Of a stretch of 24,504 bases of DNA, positions 9,001 through 19,333 are shown in pieces (the stretch's first letter is position 1; every line of letters begins with the position of its first letter). Made by a program: the position numbers and the translations under genes. The stretch spans positions 1 to 24,504 of the forward strand of contig JADGJA010000307.1 of assembly GCA_027596035.1 (NCBI GenBank), written 5' to 3'. Below the pieces are notes generated by a model. It saw only the letters and a list, made by a program, of their open reading frames with translations, made no database searches and was not told the DNA's origin. This DNA comes from Thoreauomyces humboldtii (taxonomy: Eukaryota > Chytridiomycota > Chytridiomycetes > Spizellomycetales > Powellomycetaceae).

Positions 9001-9790
9001 AAGAAGGATGAGCTTGTGCAGACAAACATCGGGCATACCGATGAGGTCCGGTGCATCATACACATCCCAGTGAGGAACCAATACGTCTCGGCATCATGGG
9101 ATAACACCGTAAGAGTATGGAACGCTTACATAAAGAAAGGTATGGAGATTGGATTTTTCACTTCGACTGTTCTACGAGTGTTGCTAACGCGAGGATCATC
9201 CAGGAATGCGAAAAGCAGTGCCAAAGGCCGCAACAGCTGCTGGGACAATGCTCGATGTTGGGGATGATGTAAGTTTACTCCTAACGCCATTCAGAGCTGG
9301 CATTTCGCTTTTCTGTCGTCCATTGACGGGAATGTACACATCTAGGAGACAATCTCATACGCGGAAGCGAACCCGCTCATCAAGCCAGCTCTGCTATCTG
9401 TACCGTTGACTTCGACCGGTCGCGGCGATACCGCCAACAAGGAGAAATTTGACATCTACGTATGAGCTTGACACTGGTCCAGAACCACGATGTCCTGTAT
9501 GCTGATCTCTGTATTGGCCGCTTAAAGCAAGAGCAGGCGCGAATGGAAGACGATCTACGGGCAACGTTGAGCGTTCTGGAGGGCTCGCTTGCACCAAATA
9601 ACGTGAGTCTGCACTGGGGGCACTCGAGCAGGACTAACGGACCGACGCATATCTAACGACACTTTGTTTTTGGTAGAAATCACAAATTCAAGCAAAGGCG
9701 GAAGCAAAGGCTCGCGTAAAACCTCCGTTGCCGACATTTACGAAAGCTGAGAAGACTTCCCCAGTATCTCAGGTCACTCAGGCACAATAA
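6015..9790 (+). CDS. Large two-propeller WD40-repeat protein
   Basis: WD40 scaffold protein of 893 residues. My model has 17 exons: 6015-6111, 6167-6254, 6330-6417, 6497-6711, 6778-6912, 6968-7048, 7111-7213, 7275-7476, 7549-7639, 7706-8115, 8188-8384, 8450-8728, 8803-9139, 9204-9268, 9346-9459, 9537-9602, 9677-9790; all phases agree. Residues 1-370 form a first propeller (YNPYRRELYSGGEDAIIRVF, SAGYDRKLVIYD, LITGSFDCSVKLW, SGGDDGIIRKWERL). A charged, Lys/Glu-rich insert (about 368-470) follows. A second propeller spans about 470-780 (ISGYTDSKIHIW, LTTGFDRRICVWEY, ITGSEDRTIRIW, ITGSRDKAIRVF, SASWDNTVRVWN). The tail (781-893) has a short helical, charged part. The start EYRQTFGEGHTKPILCLQYN matches a WD40 family that I recall from animals and other flagellated lineages; a ciliary role is only inferred. 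The exon 16 acceptor is uncertain (9536, or AAAG at 9527). Confidence 0.88.
7527..7538 (+). repeat. T12 tract before an intron acceptor
   Basis: A run of twelve T lies about 8 bp upstream of the TTAG acceptor ending intron 8 of the WD40 gene (7477-7548). It serves as an extreme polypyrimidine tract; other introns in the window lack one this long. Confidence 0.8.
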
Positions 9791-10737
9791 GCCGCACTTG
9801 GCATTACTTGCCCTGCCCATCGGTTGATTCGGCAGCGGATTGCGATGGATGTTAGGCGTGCTTTTTCTGAATCACATGCCAACGTTTCAGCTCGCAGGAG
9901 AGGTAGCTCCCATTTCTGGTGCATTGAGCAGTGCTGAGTTTTGCAGGGTACGTCCACACATGGGGTTTCATGGGACTGCTTAATTCAAATGCAACCAATG
10001 TGTAAAGTCAAACGTACAATGGAACTCTGTTGAACCTTCTGCGCCATGAGCGGCTACTGAGCGGTACGCGCTATTGCTGAAGTTGCTACTGCTGCTGTTT
10101 AGAGCGAGTCGGCATGGGTCGGTTGGGACCTCTTGAATTCGAGACAACGAGCTGTCAAACATGGGAGAGCGGAATTGGAATGTTAACACCGTGAACGTTG
10201 AAAACCAGGTATGCTCAAGACATAAACATACACTACTGCTGCCGCTTGTTGCGACAAAGATTGTAGAACGGGATCGGGTGCTGTGAGACTCGGCGGGCAC
10301 TCGTGAAGCGGTCGAAAGTGACGTCTCAAGGGCCGAGGGGGTGACAGACTGACGAAGAACGTTGTTCGAGGCTGCGGTAATGTTTGCAACAGCACGACAA
10401 AGCGCCAGACCCGAACTGTGGATTCTGGGCGGGTGTACTTTAAGGAACGTGTATTGCTCAAGTGCAGCGCATTCAAATGTGTGCGGCATTGAAGCGAACC
10501 TTCGAAAACATTGTGGAAGGCGAACGGGCAGCGTGGCGCAGCTCTTCACATCGTTCTCTCAGCTCTCGCTGTTCACCCGGGGGCCCGGTTTCGCCCTTTG
10601 GATTTGGATTATCGAGTGCATATTATTGGGCTCACATGACCACCTTAGGTTTTCGAAAGGGCCGTGTCAGCAAGAAAAAGGCCGTGGCCTTGACGATGCC
10701 GTACATAAATCCGTCGCTGAACTACGATGTTTCATAG
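9791..10737. other. Convergent intergenic region, no gene supported
   Basis: It lies between the 3' ends of the WD40 and DUF924 genes. The longest frame (10549-9980, minus, 189 residues) is Ser/Thr-rich without motifs or start context. Plus-strand frames at 10362-10760 likewise show no family resemblance. No tRNA or repeat array was seen. Nearly 950 bp between convergent genes is long for this window, so a non-coding transcript is possible but unsupported. Confidence 0.5.
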
Positions 10738-11685
10738 TCAAGAAGGCCGGCCACCCTTGAGGGGAGTCCAACGTCCTGCGTCCACGTCCTCCCTGATGGC
10801 CCTAGCCGTGTCCTTATCAACGGCAAAGGTGCCATTCGTCCTGACCATGTACTCGAGCTCCTCCCCGGTGGGATCCCTTCCGTAAGCACCGTTGCGATAG
10901 GGATACCTTCCGTAAACGCGGATGATGGGTTCATGCACCCTCAGGATCCTGAAAAAGAGAAAGAAGAACTCCTTCACATGTTCAAACTCCAACGACAGGT
11001 CGGAGGCGGAAGGAGCCAGACTCGCGAACGCGTAGACGTCCGCGGCATCCGCCCTGTCCGTGTCCCTCGAGGGATCCCTCACGTTCCACCGTCGTTCGAC
11101 CTCCCTCCTGAGCGACTCGTCCAGACCGTGACACAGCATGTGGTCGGCGTAGTCCTCCGAGTGGTGCAGCGGGAAGTGGAACGTCATGGAGCGGAGGAGG
11201 ATGTGGGGGAAGTGGAGGGATGGCCACCGAGCGGGATTGTCGGGTCTGGATCCCCAGGGTAGGGCCTGAAGATCCTTTGCGAGTTGGAGGGCGATAGGGT
11301 CGAAGAAGGAGGCGCTCCATCGCTTGTCGATGCCTTTGAAGAGGAGACGGGGTGCTTGGTCGAGAAGGAGGACGAGACCGAGGGCTTGAGAAGGGAAGGT
11401 GTCATCGGTGGCTGGCGGTAGATGGGTGATCAGAGGAGGGATGCGGTCGAGGGAGTGCCTTGAGAGTTCCAGGAGGGTTGGGAAGCACAGGTCGTAGAAC
11501 ACGGGAAGGGTTGGATCCTCCCTGAGGAGGAGGGTGGCGACCTCCTGGACTTTGAGTGGTTGGACAATGTCGTAAGGAAAGCGGGAACGGTAGACCTCGT
11601 CCAGGAGCGAAGGATTCAGGACGTGGGAGAGGTCGTCGTAACACCCGTCGTTGTCACCCATAGCCGGCGGCGTTGCCTTGGTCAT
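10738..11685 (-). CDS. DUF924 family protein
   Basis: Member of DUF924 (all-helical, TPR-like; biochemical role unknown), found in bacteria, plants and fungi. It is a single exon of 315 residues from ATG 11685 to TGA 10740-10738. Conserved blocks are visible: LLLDQAPRLLFKG with D-Q at 109-110, FPLHHSED with H-S-E-D at 175-178, HVKEFFFLFFRI near 236-248, and GRYPYRNGAYGRDPTGEE at 259-276, which corresponds to the usual FGRFPHRN...GR.ST.EE. Two starts are close, M1 (11685) and M9 (11661). An in-frame ATG at 11805 would add 40 residues without family similarity, so I prefer 11685. Codon choice is GC-rich. Localisation is not evident, with no clear signal or membrane segment. Confidence 0.88.
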   Translation of the reverse strand: MTKATPPAMGDNDGCYDDLSHVLNPSLLDEVYRSRFPYDIVQPLKVQEVATLLLREDPTLPVFYDLCFPTLLELSRHSLDRIPPLITHLPPATDDTFPSQALGLVLLLDQAPRLLFKGIDKRWSASFFDPIALQLAKDLQALPWGSRPDNPARWPSLHFPHILLRSMTFHFPLHHSEDYADHMLCHGLDESLRREVERRWNVRDPSRDTDRADAADVYAFASLAPSASDLSLEFEHVKEFFFLFFRILRVHEPIIRVYGRYPYRNGAYGRDPTGEELEYMVRTNGTFAVDKDTARAIREDVDAGRWTPLKGGRPS

Positions 11686-12449
11686 TTGGAGATGTCGGGA
11701 GCAGAGAGGAAAGGCTTGTGGGCGAGAAAGTCTTGAAGACTCATCATCTGCGTGTTGAACTGGCTGGACATTTCCGGACAGGTTACACAATCGTGTCACA
11801 CTCATGACTGTGCACAGCCACTCTCCTTCCCCAATGCGCTATGCGTCTACCCGCAGGGTCCAAGTCGGTTGCTCGGTGCTGGGACCGAGTGTTGGTGCTG
11901 GTGCTGGGACAGAGTTTCCGCGTTTTCGCTTGCAATTTCCACATGGTTGATGATGGGCATGTGTAATAGTGTCTTCAGGCGTCCCGAAGCCTTCCTGGAG
12001 GGCACCGGGCCTCGAGGGACTGAACGAGGGTTCCTGCCTTCCCCCCAGGAGGCCGCAAGGTCGCCTCGTCGGCATCCCGTCTCGAAACTTCGGCCGTTGC
12101 TATCGATCGCTGTACGGCTAGCATCGAACCGCCGGTCCTTCCCGTACTATAGTAGCCGGGAAAGGAACGGCTGGCGGAGAAAGTAGGGAATGCCCTTCGG
12201 TTGCGTGGTGCAAAAGAATTGGAAAGGGGGGCCTTCCCGTTCCGCCTTTTGGTTGGAGTGTCACACATTTTTCCCAAGAACCCACGCCTCGGACAATCGA
12301 AAATATGGGCGGAAGAGGGGGGGAGCACAGCACGCAGCGCAGGCGCAGGACCTCCTCATACTACACTTTTCGCAGAGAAGAAGAGCGAGGGGGCCCCGCG
12401 CGGAAGGCACCAACAGCAACAGCACAAAGAGGCAGGGTTGAGCGAGACA

Positions 12450-12457
12450 TATATATA
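12450..12457 (+). promoter_or_regulatory. TATA-like element upstream of the CHD gene
   Basis: TATATATA lies 468 bp upstream of the CHD start codon. If used, the leader would include the candidate 5' intron at 12712-12886. It is the only strong TATA-like run in the intergenic region. Confidence 0.35.
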
Positions 12458-12646
12458 CTTGCCTATTGCAGCGATCGGCTACATTTCTCAAAACCGCGAG
12501 CAGTACCCAAGTACTTGTAGCAGGGGCACAGATATCCTTGGGACGAGAGGACTTGGAAACCCATCACGACATATAGACCCAAAGCACTGAGTTCGAAACG
12601 TGAGAAAACTTGAGCTCAAGCTTCCCAAACCTCGAAGCCATTCTCC

Positions 12647-12722
12647 ACCGGTCTTACTTGACCGACTCTGCACCCTGGTCAAGTCAGCCGAGGACCCTCA
12701 GGTGAGACCGGTGACTATCGCG
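12647..12722. repeat. Nested inverted repeat in the CHD leader region
   Basis: Outer arms ACCGGTCT (12647-12654) and AGACCGGT (12715-12722) enclose inner arms CTTGACC (12657-12663) and GGTCAAG (12677-12683). All arms are perfect. The right outer arm overlaps a splice-donor-like GTGAGA at 12712, so RNA folding could mask that site. Confidence 0.6.
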
Positions 12723-12886
12723 GGAGTGAGGAGGGACCGTCATCGGAAGGCCACCTGGGCGGTCTGCCTTGGTGATGTCGATGAGTCCGCATGAACATCA
12801 GTCGCCAGCTCGCAGAACCACCAGCATAGCGTGGGAAAGTGTACTTTAGCTCTTCATGACCACCTGACTAAGGTTTTGATGTTCAG
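12712..12886 (+). other. Candidate 5' UTR intron of the CHD gene
   Basis: The donor CAG|GTGAGA (12712) pairs with a branch-like CTGACTAAG and the acceptor GTTCAG ending at 12886, 38 bp before the start codon. At 175 bp it is longer than the coding introns here. It is predicted only from splice-site quality. Confidence 0.35.
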
Positions 12887-12924
12887 ATTTGGTGAGATTC
12901 TCAACACCTTCACTCTCCCGCATC

Positions 12925-15900
12925 ATGGCCGCGCCGGCAGACGGCTTCCCTATCGCTCGGTCGGACATCAGCGATCCCTTCGATGATTCCGACTCACCAC
13001 TTTCCGACGTGCCAGACGAAATGGAGGTGGACGAACCTGCGCGTCCTGGAAATGGAGTGGAAGAAGAGGTCTTCCTTTCGGATCACTCGGACGTAAGAGG
13101 GCGGTCGGCCGTACTTCAGACGTAGAGGAACGACACCGCTGACTTTCCATAAACCCGACAGTCTGAAATGTCCCACGTGTCCGAAGAAGAGGACGACGAC
13201 TTTGACGCAACAGAGACAGTAAAGGGACGAGCCGCGAATCAACGGAAGGCAGCAGCCGCTGCAAAAAAGAGCGAAGCTGCCGCGAAGAAAGCCGCCGCCG
13301 GGGCCAAAACTGTTCCTTTCGACACGGTGGTTATCCCCATGGGCGGCGATAAAACGCAAATAGAAAAGCTGATCTCATGGCGACGGAAAGACGACGGAAG
13401 AGAGGAGATCATGGTCAAATATAAGGTAAGTCGTCAACCTTCTACTGAAGCGCTTCGCCGAAGCAACCGCTAACATGGACTGAATTTAGAACATGAGCTA
13501 CATTCACGCGGAATGGCTTCCGCGCGCGGATGTGGAGGCCAGCCGTCTTGGAAAGATGCGGGTCAAGCGGTTTTTGGACAAGCCAACATGGGACAATCAG
13601 TGGAGCGAGGAAGAGCCGTTTAACCCATCCTTCAAACTAGTAAGTGTTGGTTTGAGTATAGTTACACTTTCACCTCCTAATAAATGCTTTCGTCAGATCG
13701 ACCGATTGCTTGACGAAGGGGAACTAGGAGAAGGCGAAATTTACTATCTCGTCAAGTGGCGCGCCCAAACCTACGATACCGCCACATGGGAATCCTCATC
13801 TCTCGTTGCCGAGGTAGCTTAAGCAATCAGTCTTTCTCGCGCTTTTGGCTTGTTCTCATTCTCGCTTCGTCTAGCTTGATGCCGAGAAAATCCCAGAATT
13901 CAACAAGCGGCGTGTCCTTACTGTCCAGAAGGAACGCAGCTACCTTGCACCACCACGCCGTCCGTTACCCAAAGATTGGCGGAAGATGGATGACTCACCC
14001 TCTTACAAAAACGATATGCAACTGCGTCCGTATCAACTCGAAGGCCTGAACTGGCTTCTTTTCTGGTAAGTAAGAAGTCTGTTTACGCGTTAAGCGTGTG
14101 CCTGACTTACTCCCATTCCCGTAGCTGGTACAATCGGCAAAATAGCATCCTCGCTGACGAGATGGGTCTCGGAAAGACCGTACAATCCACCGTGTTCCTC
14201 GATTACATGTATACCCGCGAGAACTTTTGCGGACCATTTCTCATCGTAACACCCCTATCGACGATTGGTAACTGGGAACGTGAGATCAAGACATGGACGG
14301 AAATGAATGTGGTCGTCTATCACGGACGGGACACGGCTCGAAACCTCATCGTCGAAACGGAATTTTACTATCGGGATAGTCAAGGGAATCCCACTACTGG
14401 TATCTATAAGTTTGACATCATCCTGACCACTTACGAGATGGCCATGTCCGGCGCAGCGCAGCTTCGTCCCATTCCGTGGCGTTGTGTTGTCCTAGATGAG
14501 GCCCACCGTCTTAAGAACAAGACCTCGAAGGTCTCCGAGATTCTGAAGACCTATTCGATGGAACACCGAGTTCTGCTGACTGGAACGCCGCTGCAGAATT
14601 CACTGGACGAGCTCTGGGCCCTCCTCAATTTCCTCCAACCGGAGCGATTTGCCAGCGAGGCTGATTTTCAGACCGAGTACGGATCGCTCAGTACGGCAGC
14701 GGATGTCGAGAAGCTGCAGGGACTCTTGAAGCCGCTCATGTTGCGACGCATGAAAGAAGACGTTGAAAAGTCCATCCCGGTAAAGGAGGAAACGATTGTC
14801 GAAGTCGAACTGACCACGGTGCAGAAGAAATGGTATCGATCAATTTTGGAGAAGAACTTTGCTTGGCTCAAGCAAGGGTCAAAGAGGAACAATGTCCCAA
14901 ATCTTATCAACACAATGATCGAGCTCCGCAAGTGCTGCATCCATCCTTTCCTTCTGAAGGGTGCCGAAGATCAGATCATGAAGGAGAAGCCAGCTGATAC
15001 CGTCGAGCAGCATTTCCAGGCGCTCATTCAGGCGTCCGGAAAGATGGTACTCATCGATAAGCTTCTTGTGAAGCTCCGCGCCGGCGGACATAAAGTCTTG
15101 ATCTTTTCCCAAATGACACGTTGTCTGGACATCATCCAGGACTACCTGCGCGGCCGACAGTGGGCATTCGAACGAATCGACGGAGGCGTGCGCGGTGATC
15201 TTCGTCAAGCTGCCATTGACCGCTTTTCTGCTCCCGAGAGCGACACGTTCGTCTTTCTTCTCTGTACGCGCGCTGGAGGAGTGGGCATCAACCTTACAGC
15301 CGCGGACACCTGCATCATCTTTGATAGCGATTGGAACCCGCAGAACGACCTGCAAGCGCAAAGTCGAGTTCATCGCATCGGGCAGAAGCGACCCGTGCAG
15401 ATCTACCGTCTCATTACTCGAAACACGTACGAGCGAGAGATGTTCGATCGTGCCAGTATGAAGCTGGGGCTCGACAAAGCCATCTTGCAACGCATGGATG
15501 GCGACCCCTCTGGGATCGAAGGGTTTGATGCCTCCAAACCCCCGTCATCCATGTCCAAGACCGAGATTGAAGAGCTCTTGAAAAAGGGCGCTTACGGCGC
15601 AATGCTGGACGACGAGGCAAGCAACTCATTCTGCGACGAAGACATCGATAGCATTCTTTCTCGCCGTACGCAAGTAATCAAGCATGATCAGCCCGCTGCT
15701 CAATCCGAGAAGGGATCCATCTTCTCTAAAGCGACGTTCTCGGCGGCGAATGCCGACAACGTAGACATCAACGACCCGGACTTTTGGGACAAGATGGCGC
15801 AGCGCGCCAAGCTCGACGTGGTGGATACCATTCCTGAGGTCGATCTCGTACTCGATCTCCCTCGTCAGCGCAGACAAGTCCAGCGGTTCGGAGCAAGTTC

Positions 15901-18865
15901 CAGAGGCAGCCCTATGGGGCCATCCGACGACGGCGATGTTTCGGCTCACTTTGTCTCCCGCGGCCCCGGAGATGTTATCAAGCCATGGGCTCAAGCCGAG
16001 AAGACCCGCTTGGAAAGAGCAATGATGGTCCATGGGTTCTCGGGTTGGGACACTATGGTTGAGGACGTTCTCAACCGCCGCGTTGCCGAGGATGTGCGAG
16101 CTTGTGCGCGTGCAATGGTTATCCACGCCCTTCAGCGCAACCCGACCCTCGATGCCGAGACTCTCAGCGATGTCAAGGGCGCCATCAATCAGGAAGGAGA
16201 TGTTCTCATCGAGGAACCGCCACACGTCATTCCCGAGGTTCCATATCCTAACGCCACACGCCGACAAATCGCCGAGTACCGATCCTTCCTGATCGACGCA
16301 CCTCCAGAATACCACGATCACCTTGACAAGCGAGCCAAGAATATGCTGTCGCGCATCAGCATGATGCACTGTATCCGGACAAGGATCGCGCCAACCAAGG
16401 ATACTCCTATGCCTAGGGTACCTGGAGCACCTCCGGCTGATTGGTGGGGACCAAAGGAAGATCTGCATCTTCTCATCGGTATCGCCAAGTACGGTTATCA
16501 ACAGTACGATCGAACTCGTCTGGATCCAGATCTTTGCTTCTTCGAACAGGCTTTTGCGGACCTTCCAGCCGGGTTACTCGACGTCAAGAGTACGAAGGAA
16601 GAGGACGATGACGATGATCCTCAAGACGATGACGAGCAGGAAGAAGGCGCGCCCATTCGCAACGCGACCCCAGCCGGGTCCGAGGCTCCATCCGGAGCGG
16701 CTACCCCGTCTCTTACCCATACTCAACCACAACAGCACAATGCCAACGGCTTGAGGTTCCCAACTCCCAGCGATCTCGGCTTCCGGTTGCGCCGGATCCT
16801 TGCGGCTTTCCAGAAACAGATGTCAGCCTCTGCTCGCGAGTCTGTCAGGAAGCAGGCCGCAGATGAAAAAACTCGCCAGAAGACCGAAAAGGAACAGGAG
16901 CGTGCGCGTTTGAAGGAGCACGACTTTACCCGTAAGGAGAAACAAGAGTTTCAGCGGACTTTGCTTTCGTTCGGTGTGGAAGACGGTCCCGACGGCAAGC
17001 GCTCGTGGCTACGCTTCCAGGAGCTTTGCAACATCAAAAAGTCGGTTGAAACGCTCGAACATCATTTCCTCAAGCTTATGAGCATTTGCGACGAAGTTAT
17101 CAAGACGGAGGAGGGTGCCGAGAATGGCGAATCGCTCAAGAAGGAAAAGCCCGATGCTGAGAAGGAGGACAAGACCGGAGACGTAGACCAGGTCAATTAT
17201 GCTCGAGCCAAGAAGATCGTCAACCACATTGAGCAGATGCGCTTACTTCGTGGACAAGTCCTGAGTCAGCCTAAGGTGAATTTACTGTTTAGGCTCTGCT
17301 GAACGATCAGGAGCTGGACTAATCATCGATTCATGCGTCATATAGCTTGAGGAAAGACTTCAAGTCATTAAACGACAAGCCCGATCTGGACTTCCTCATT
17401 GGTGGACGTCGGAGTATGATCGACACTTTCTCATCGGCGTTGCAAAGTGGGGACTCAACAGAAGCGATCTCATCATTGAAGGTTAGCATGTTATACAAAG
17501 TTTTGAGGGAAACCTCTCGACCACGAAGACTGATGAGTTTGCCTTGCCTCAGACCCAACATCTGTTTTCTTCGATCTTCATAAGGAGTTTCTAACGTCCT
17601 TGACTATCCGAGCTGATAAACAAATTCCATCAGACGAGCTCGTGGATGGCCGATGGGAGGACAAGTTCTGGATGCGTGAGCCCGTCGCACTTCGAAGGTT
17701 CGAGATTCTCGTCGACGCTGCGTTAAGAGAAGAGCCTAAGAAGCGAAGTCGGAGAAAGCCAGCAGTATCGCCAGATCTCATGGACGAGTCACGCACGCCT
17801 ATCCGAGAGACTTCCGCAGTTCCGATTGCGAGTGCCAGCACCGGTAAGGTCCGGTCGTTAAAGCTCAAGTTTGAGAAGCCTGAAGCACCGTCAAGGGATG
17901 AGACCGCTTCTCCGCCCGCCAAACGCAAGCGCTCATCCCGAAGCAGTAAACGGGAAGAGAAGAGTGAGAAGAGTAGCCGACACAAGCGACGAGCTGAAAG
18001 TCGATCTCCTGCACGCGGCGTGGAGGACATGGACATTGATCCTCCCATGGGCGGTAGTAGCGGGGATGACACGGACGCTATGTTGCGTGCGGCTCAGCAG
18101 AAGACGGAGAAGCGAAAGCGAAAGAGAAGGGAGACCCACGACGGAGTGTCTTCCGTCGCTAGGGATGAGGACTTTAAGGAGCGAGATCGGGACTCCCCGG
18201 CACCAAGATCATCTCGGAGCAGGGGCGCGAGTCCGTCGGACGGACCCGAACGCAAGAAGCACAAGCACAAGAAGTCGAAGCATCATCGTGGATCTTCGTC
18301 AAAACATCGAAGACGTCACCATGACGGCAGCGATTCCCAAGGCGACGGCTCTGGCGACGAAGGTTCCCGCCGTAGCAAGCATCGTCGGCGTCGCGAGACT
18401 GGCCGCGGGGACGATCAGATGCAGTTGAGCGAAAACGGTCACGCGTGCCCTCTACACGAGACACCATCGTCGCCCGCTCGGAACAGCCAGACCCCTGCTG
18501 CCGTTTCCCGCCAATCAGTCGAGGGGTCACATGACTCACCTCGAGCAGGCAGCCAGACGCTCCCGGTCGTGACCGAACCTTCGAACAAAAGCACTCACGA
18601 GCATCACACGAGCACTTCCGTCCCAACGAATGATCACGACGAGTCGCCTGTAACATCCCGTAGCAGCAGTCGCAAACCTACAGGCACAAAGTCACAGTTT
18701 TCGCCTCCGGCAGCGCCTTCCGACGTAGTGTCTCACGCGACTCCAAGCCTAGCTGACCTCATCGGAGTCCCAAGTCCGGCCGCATTGTCTCCCGTCGTGC
18801 AGGCAACGTCACCTCGTGTAGCTTCCCTACCACCTGTATCGGAACCAGCTCCAAGTGATGTTTGA
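12925..18865 (+). CDS. CHD6-9/Kismet-like chromodomain helicase
   Basis: ATP-dependent nucleosome remodeller, nuclear, 1829 residues. Eight exons: 12925-13092, 13162-13425, 13490-13639, 13697-13813, 13875-14065, 14125-17275, 17346-17481, 17553-18865; phases agree. Tandem chromodomains lie at about 120-185 and 195-235. The Snf2 motor begins near 283, with GLGKT at 311-315, DEAH from 421 and QSRVHRIGQ near 708-717. Downstream is the subfamily III (CHD6-9) signature rather than Chd1: EIEELLKKGAYGAMLDDE (about 778), FCDEDIDSILSRRT, DPDFWDKMAQRAK, a first SANT-like part ADWWGPKEDLHLLIGIAKYGY (near 1070), FQRTLLSFGVED (near 1239), then LEERLQVIKRQ and HWWTSEYDRHFLIGVAKWGL, followed by NRSDLIIEDP (1348-1394). 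The tail (1400-1829) is Ser/Arg/Lys-rich with nuclear-localisation-like KRKR and KKHKHKKSKHH runs. I see no BRK domain. An acidic run occurs near 1123. Start: first in-frame ATG (GCATCATGG). Confidence 0.92.
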
Positions 18866-19333
18866 TCAATCGGTGTCCTCTGCCTCGACAGTCCCTGATG
18901 GCTGTACTTCTTCGATTCTTTTGCTATACCGATCAATAGATTTCTGACTGTACAGGAAAAATATGCTAGGAGGGTGAGAGGTAGCGGTTCGGCGCCAGGT
19001 TCAGCTAAGGTTCGGCGTCCTTCTCGAGCTGTACAATCAGGATAGCTCAATCCCCAGCTGATTCTCGTCCTCATCTTGAGTAAAACCTCGCTACATGCCG
19101 TCGTCCGGTCCGTAACGACCTTTATAGTCGTGCAAGATCATCATCGGCCATGGTAGTCATGCGGCCCTGGTCCATTTTCGGCTTTGCTAATCCACGGTGC
19201 CGGCCCAACTCCGATGTTTGCTCCATTGGGGTAACCGCCCCGTCGAAGCTTTCGAACGTTTCCTCCAACTGTTTTTCCCCGAGCTACACTCAACTTGCCA
19301 TCTGATCTCTTTCGATACTGTTTCGCCTTGAAT
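18866..19333 (+). promoter_or_regulatory. CHD 3' flank and ARM-gene 5' flank
   Basis: 468 bp without a supported gene. Antisense frames (19416-19141, 19594-19187) show no motifs. A weak TATA-like TTTATAG at 19121-19127 lies about 210 bp before the downstream start. A pyrimidine-rich patch at 19262-19276 may be part of the leader. Confidence 0.45.

Larger units (their letters stand above)
11686..12924. promoter_or_regulatory. Long divergent intergenic region (DUF924 / CHD)
   Basis: No gene is supported: the frames here are short and overlapping and lack homology. Visible elements are an imperfect hairpin at 12132-12170 (TCCTTCCCG against CGGGAAAGGA), a G-rich run near 12315-12325, a TATA-like TATATATA at 12450-12457, a nested inverted repeat at 12647-12722, and a possible leader intron at 12712-12886. 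It probably contains both promoters and the CHD leader. Confidence 0.5.

Noticed and set aside
9980..10549. 189-residue minus-strand ORF in the WD40/DUF924 gap
   Set aside because: Ser/Thr-rich composition with no motif, start context or splice logic; not enough to call a gene.
10738..11805. DUF924 protein starting at ATG 11805
   Set aside because: The extra 40 residues show no similarity to the family and look like untranslated leader; ATG 11685 gives a usual length.
14879..15490. 203-residue antisense ORF opposite the helicase domain
   Set aside because: It lies opposite conserved helicase codons and has no family resemblance.
15626..16501. 291-residue antisense ORF opposite the CHD gene
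   Set aside because: It is a shadow of the long CHD coding exon on the other strand, with no motifs and no splice or promoter context.
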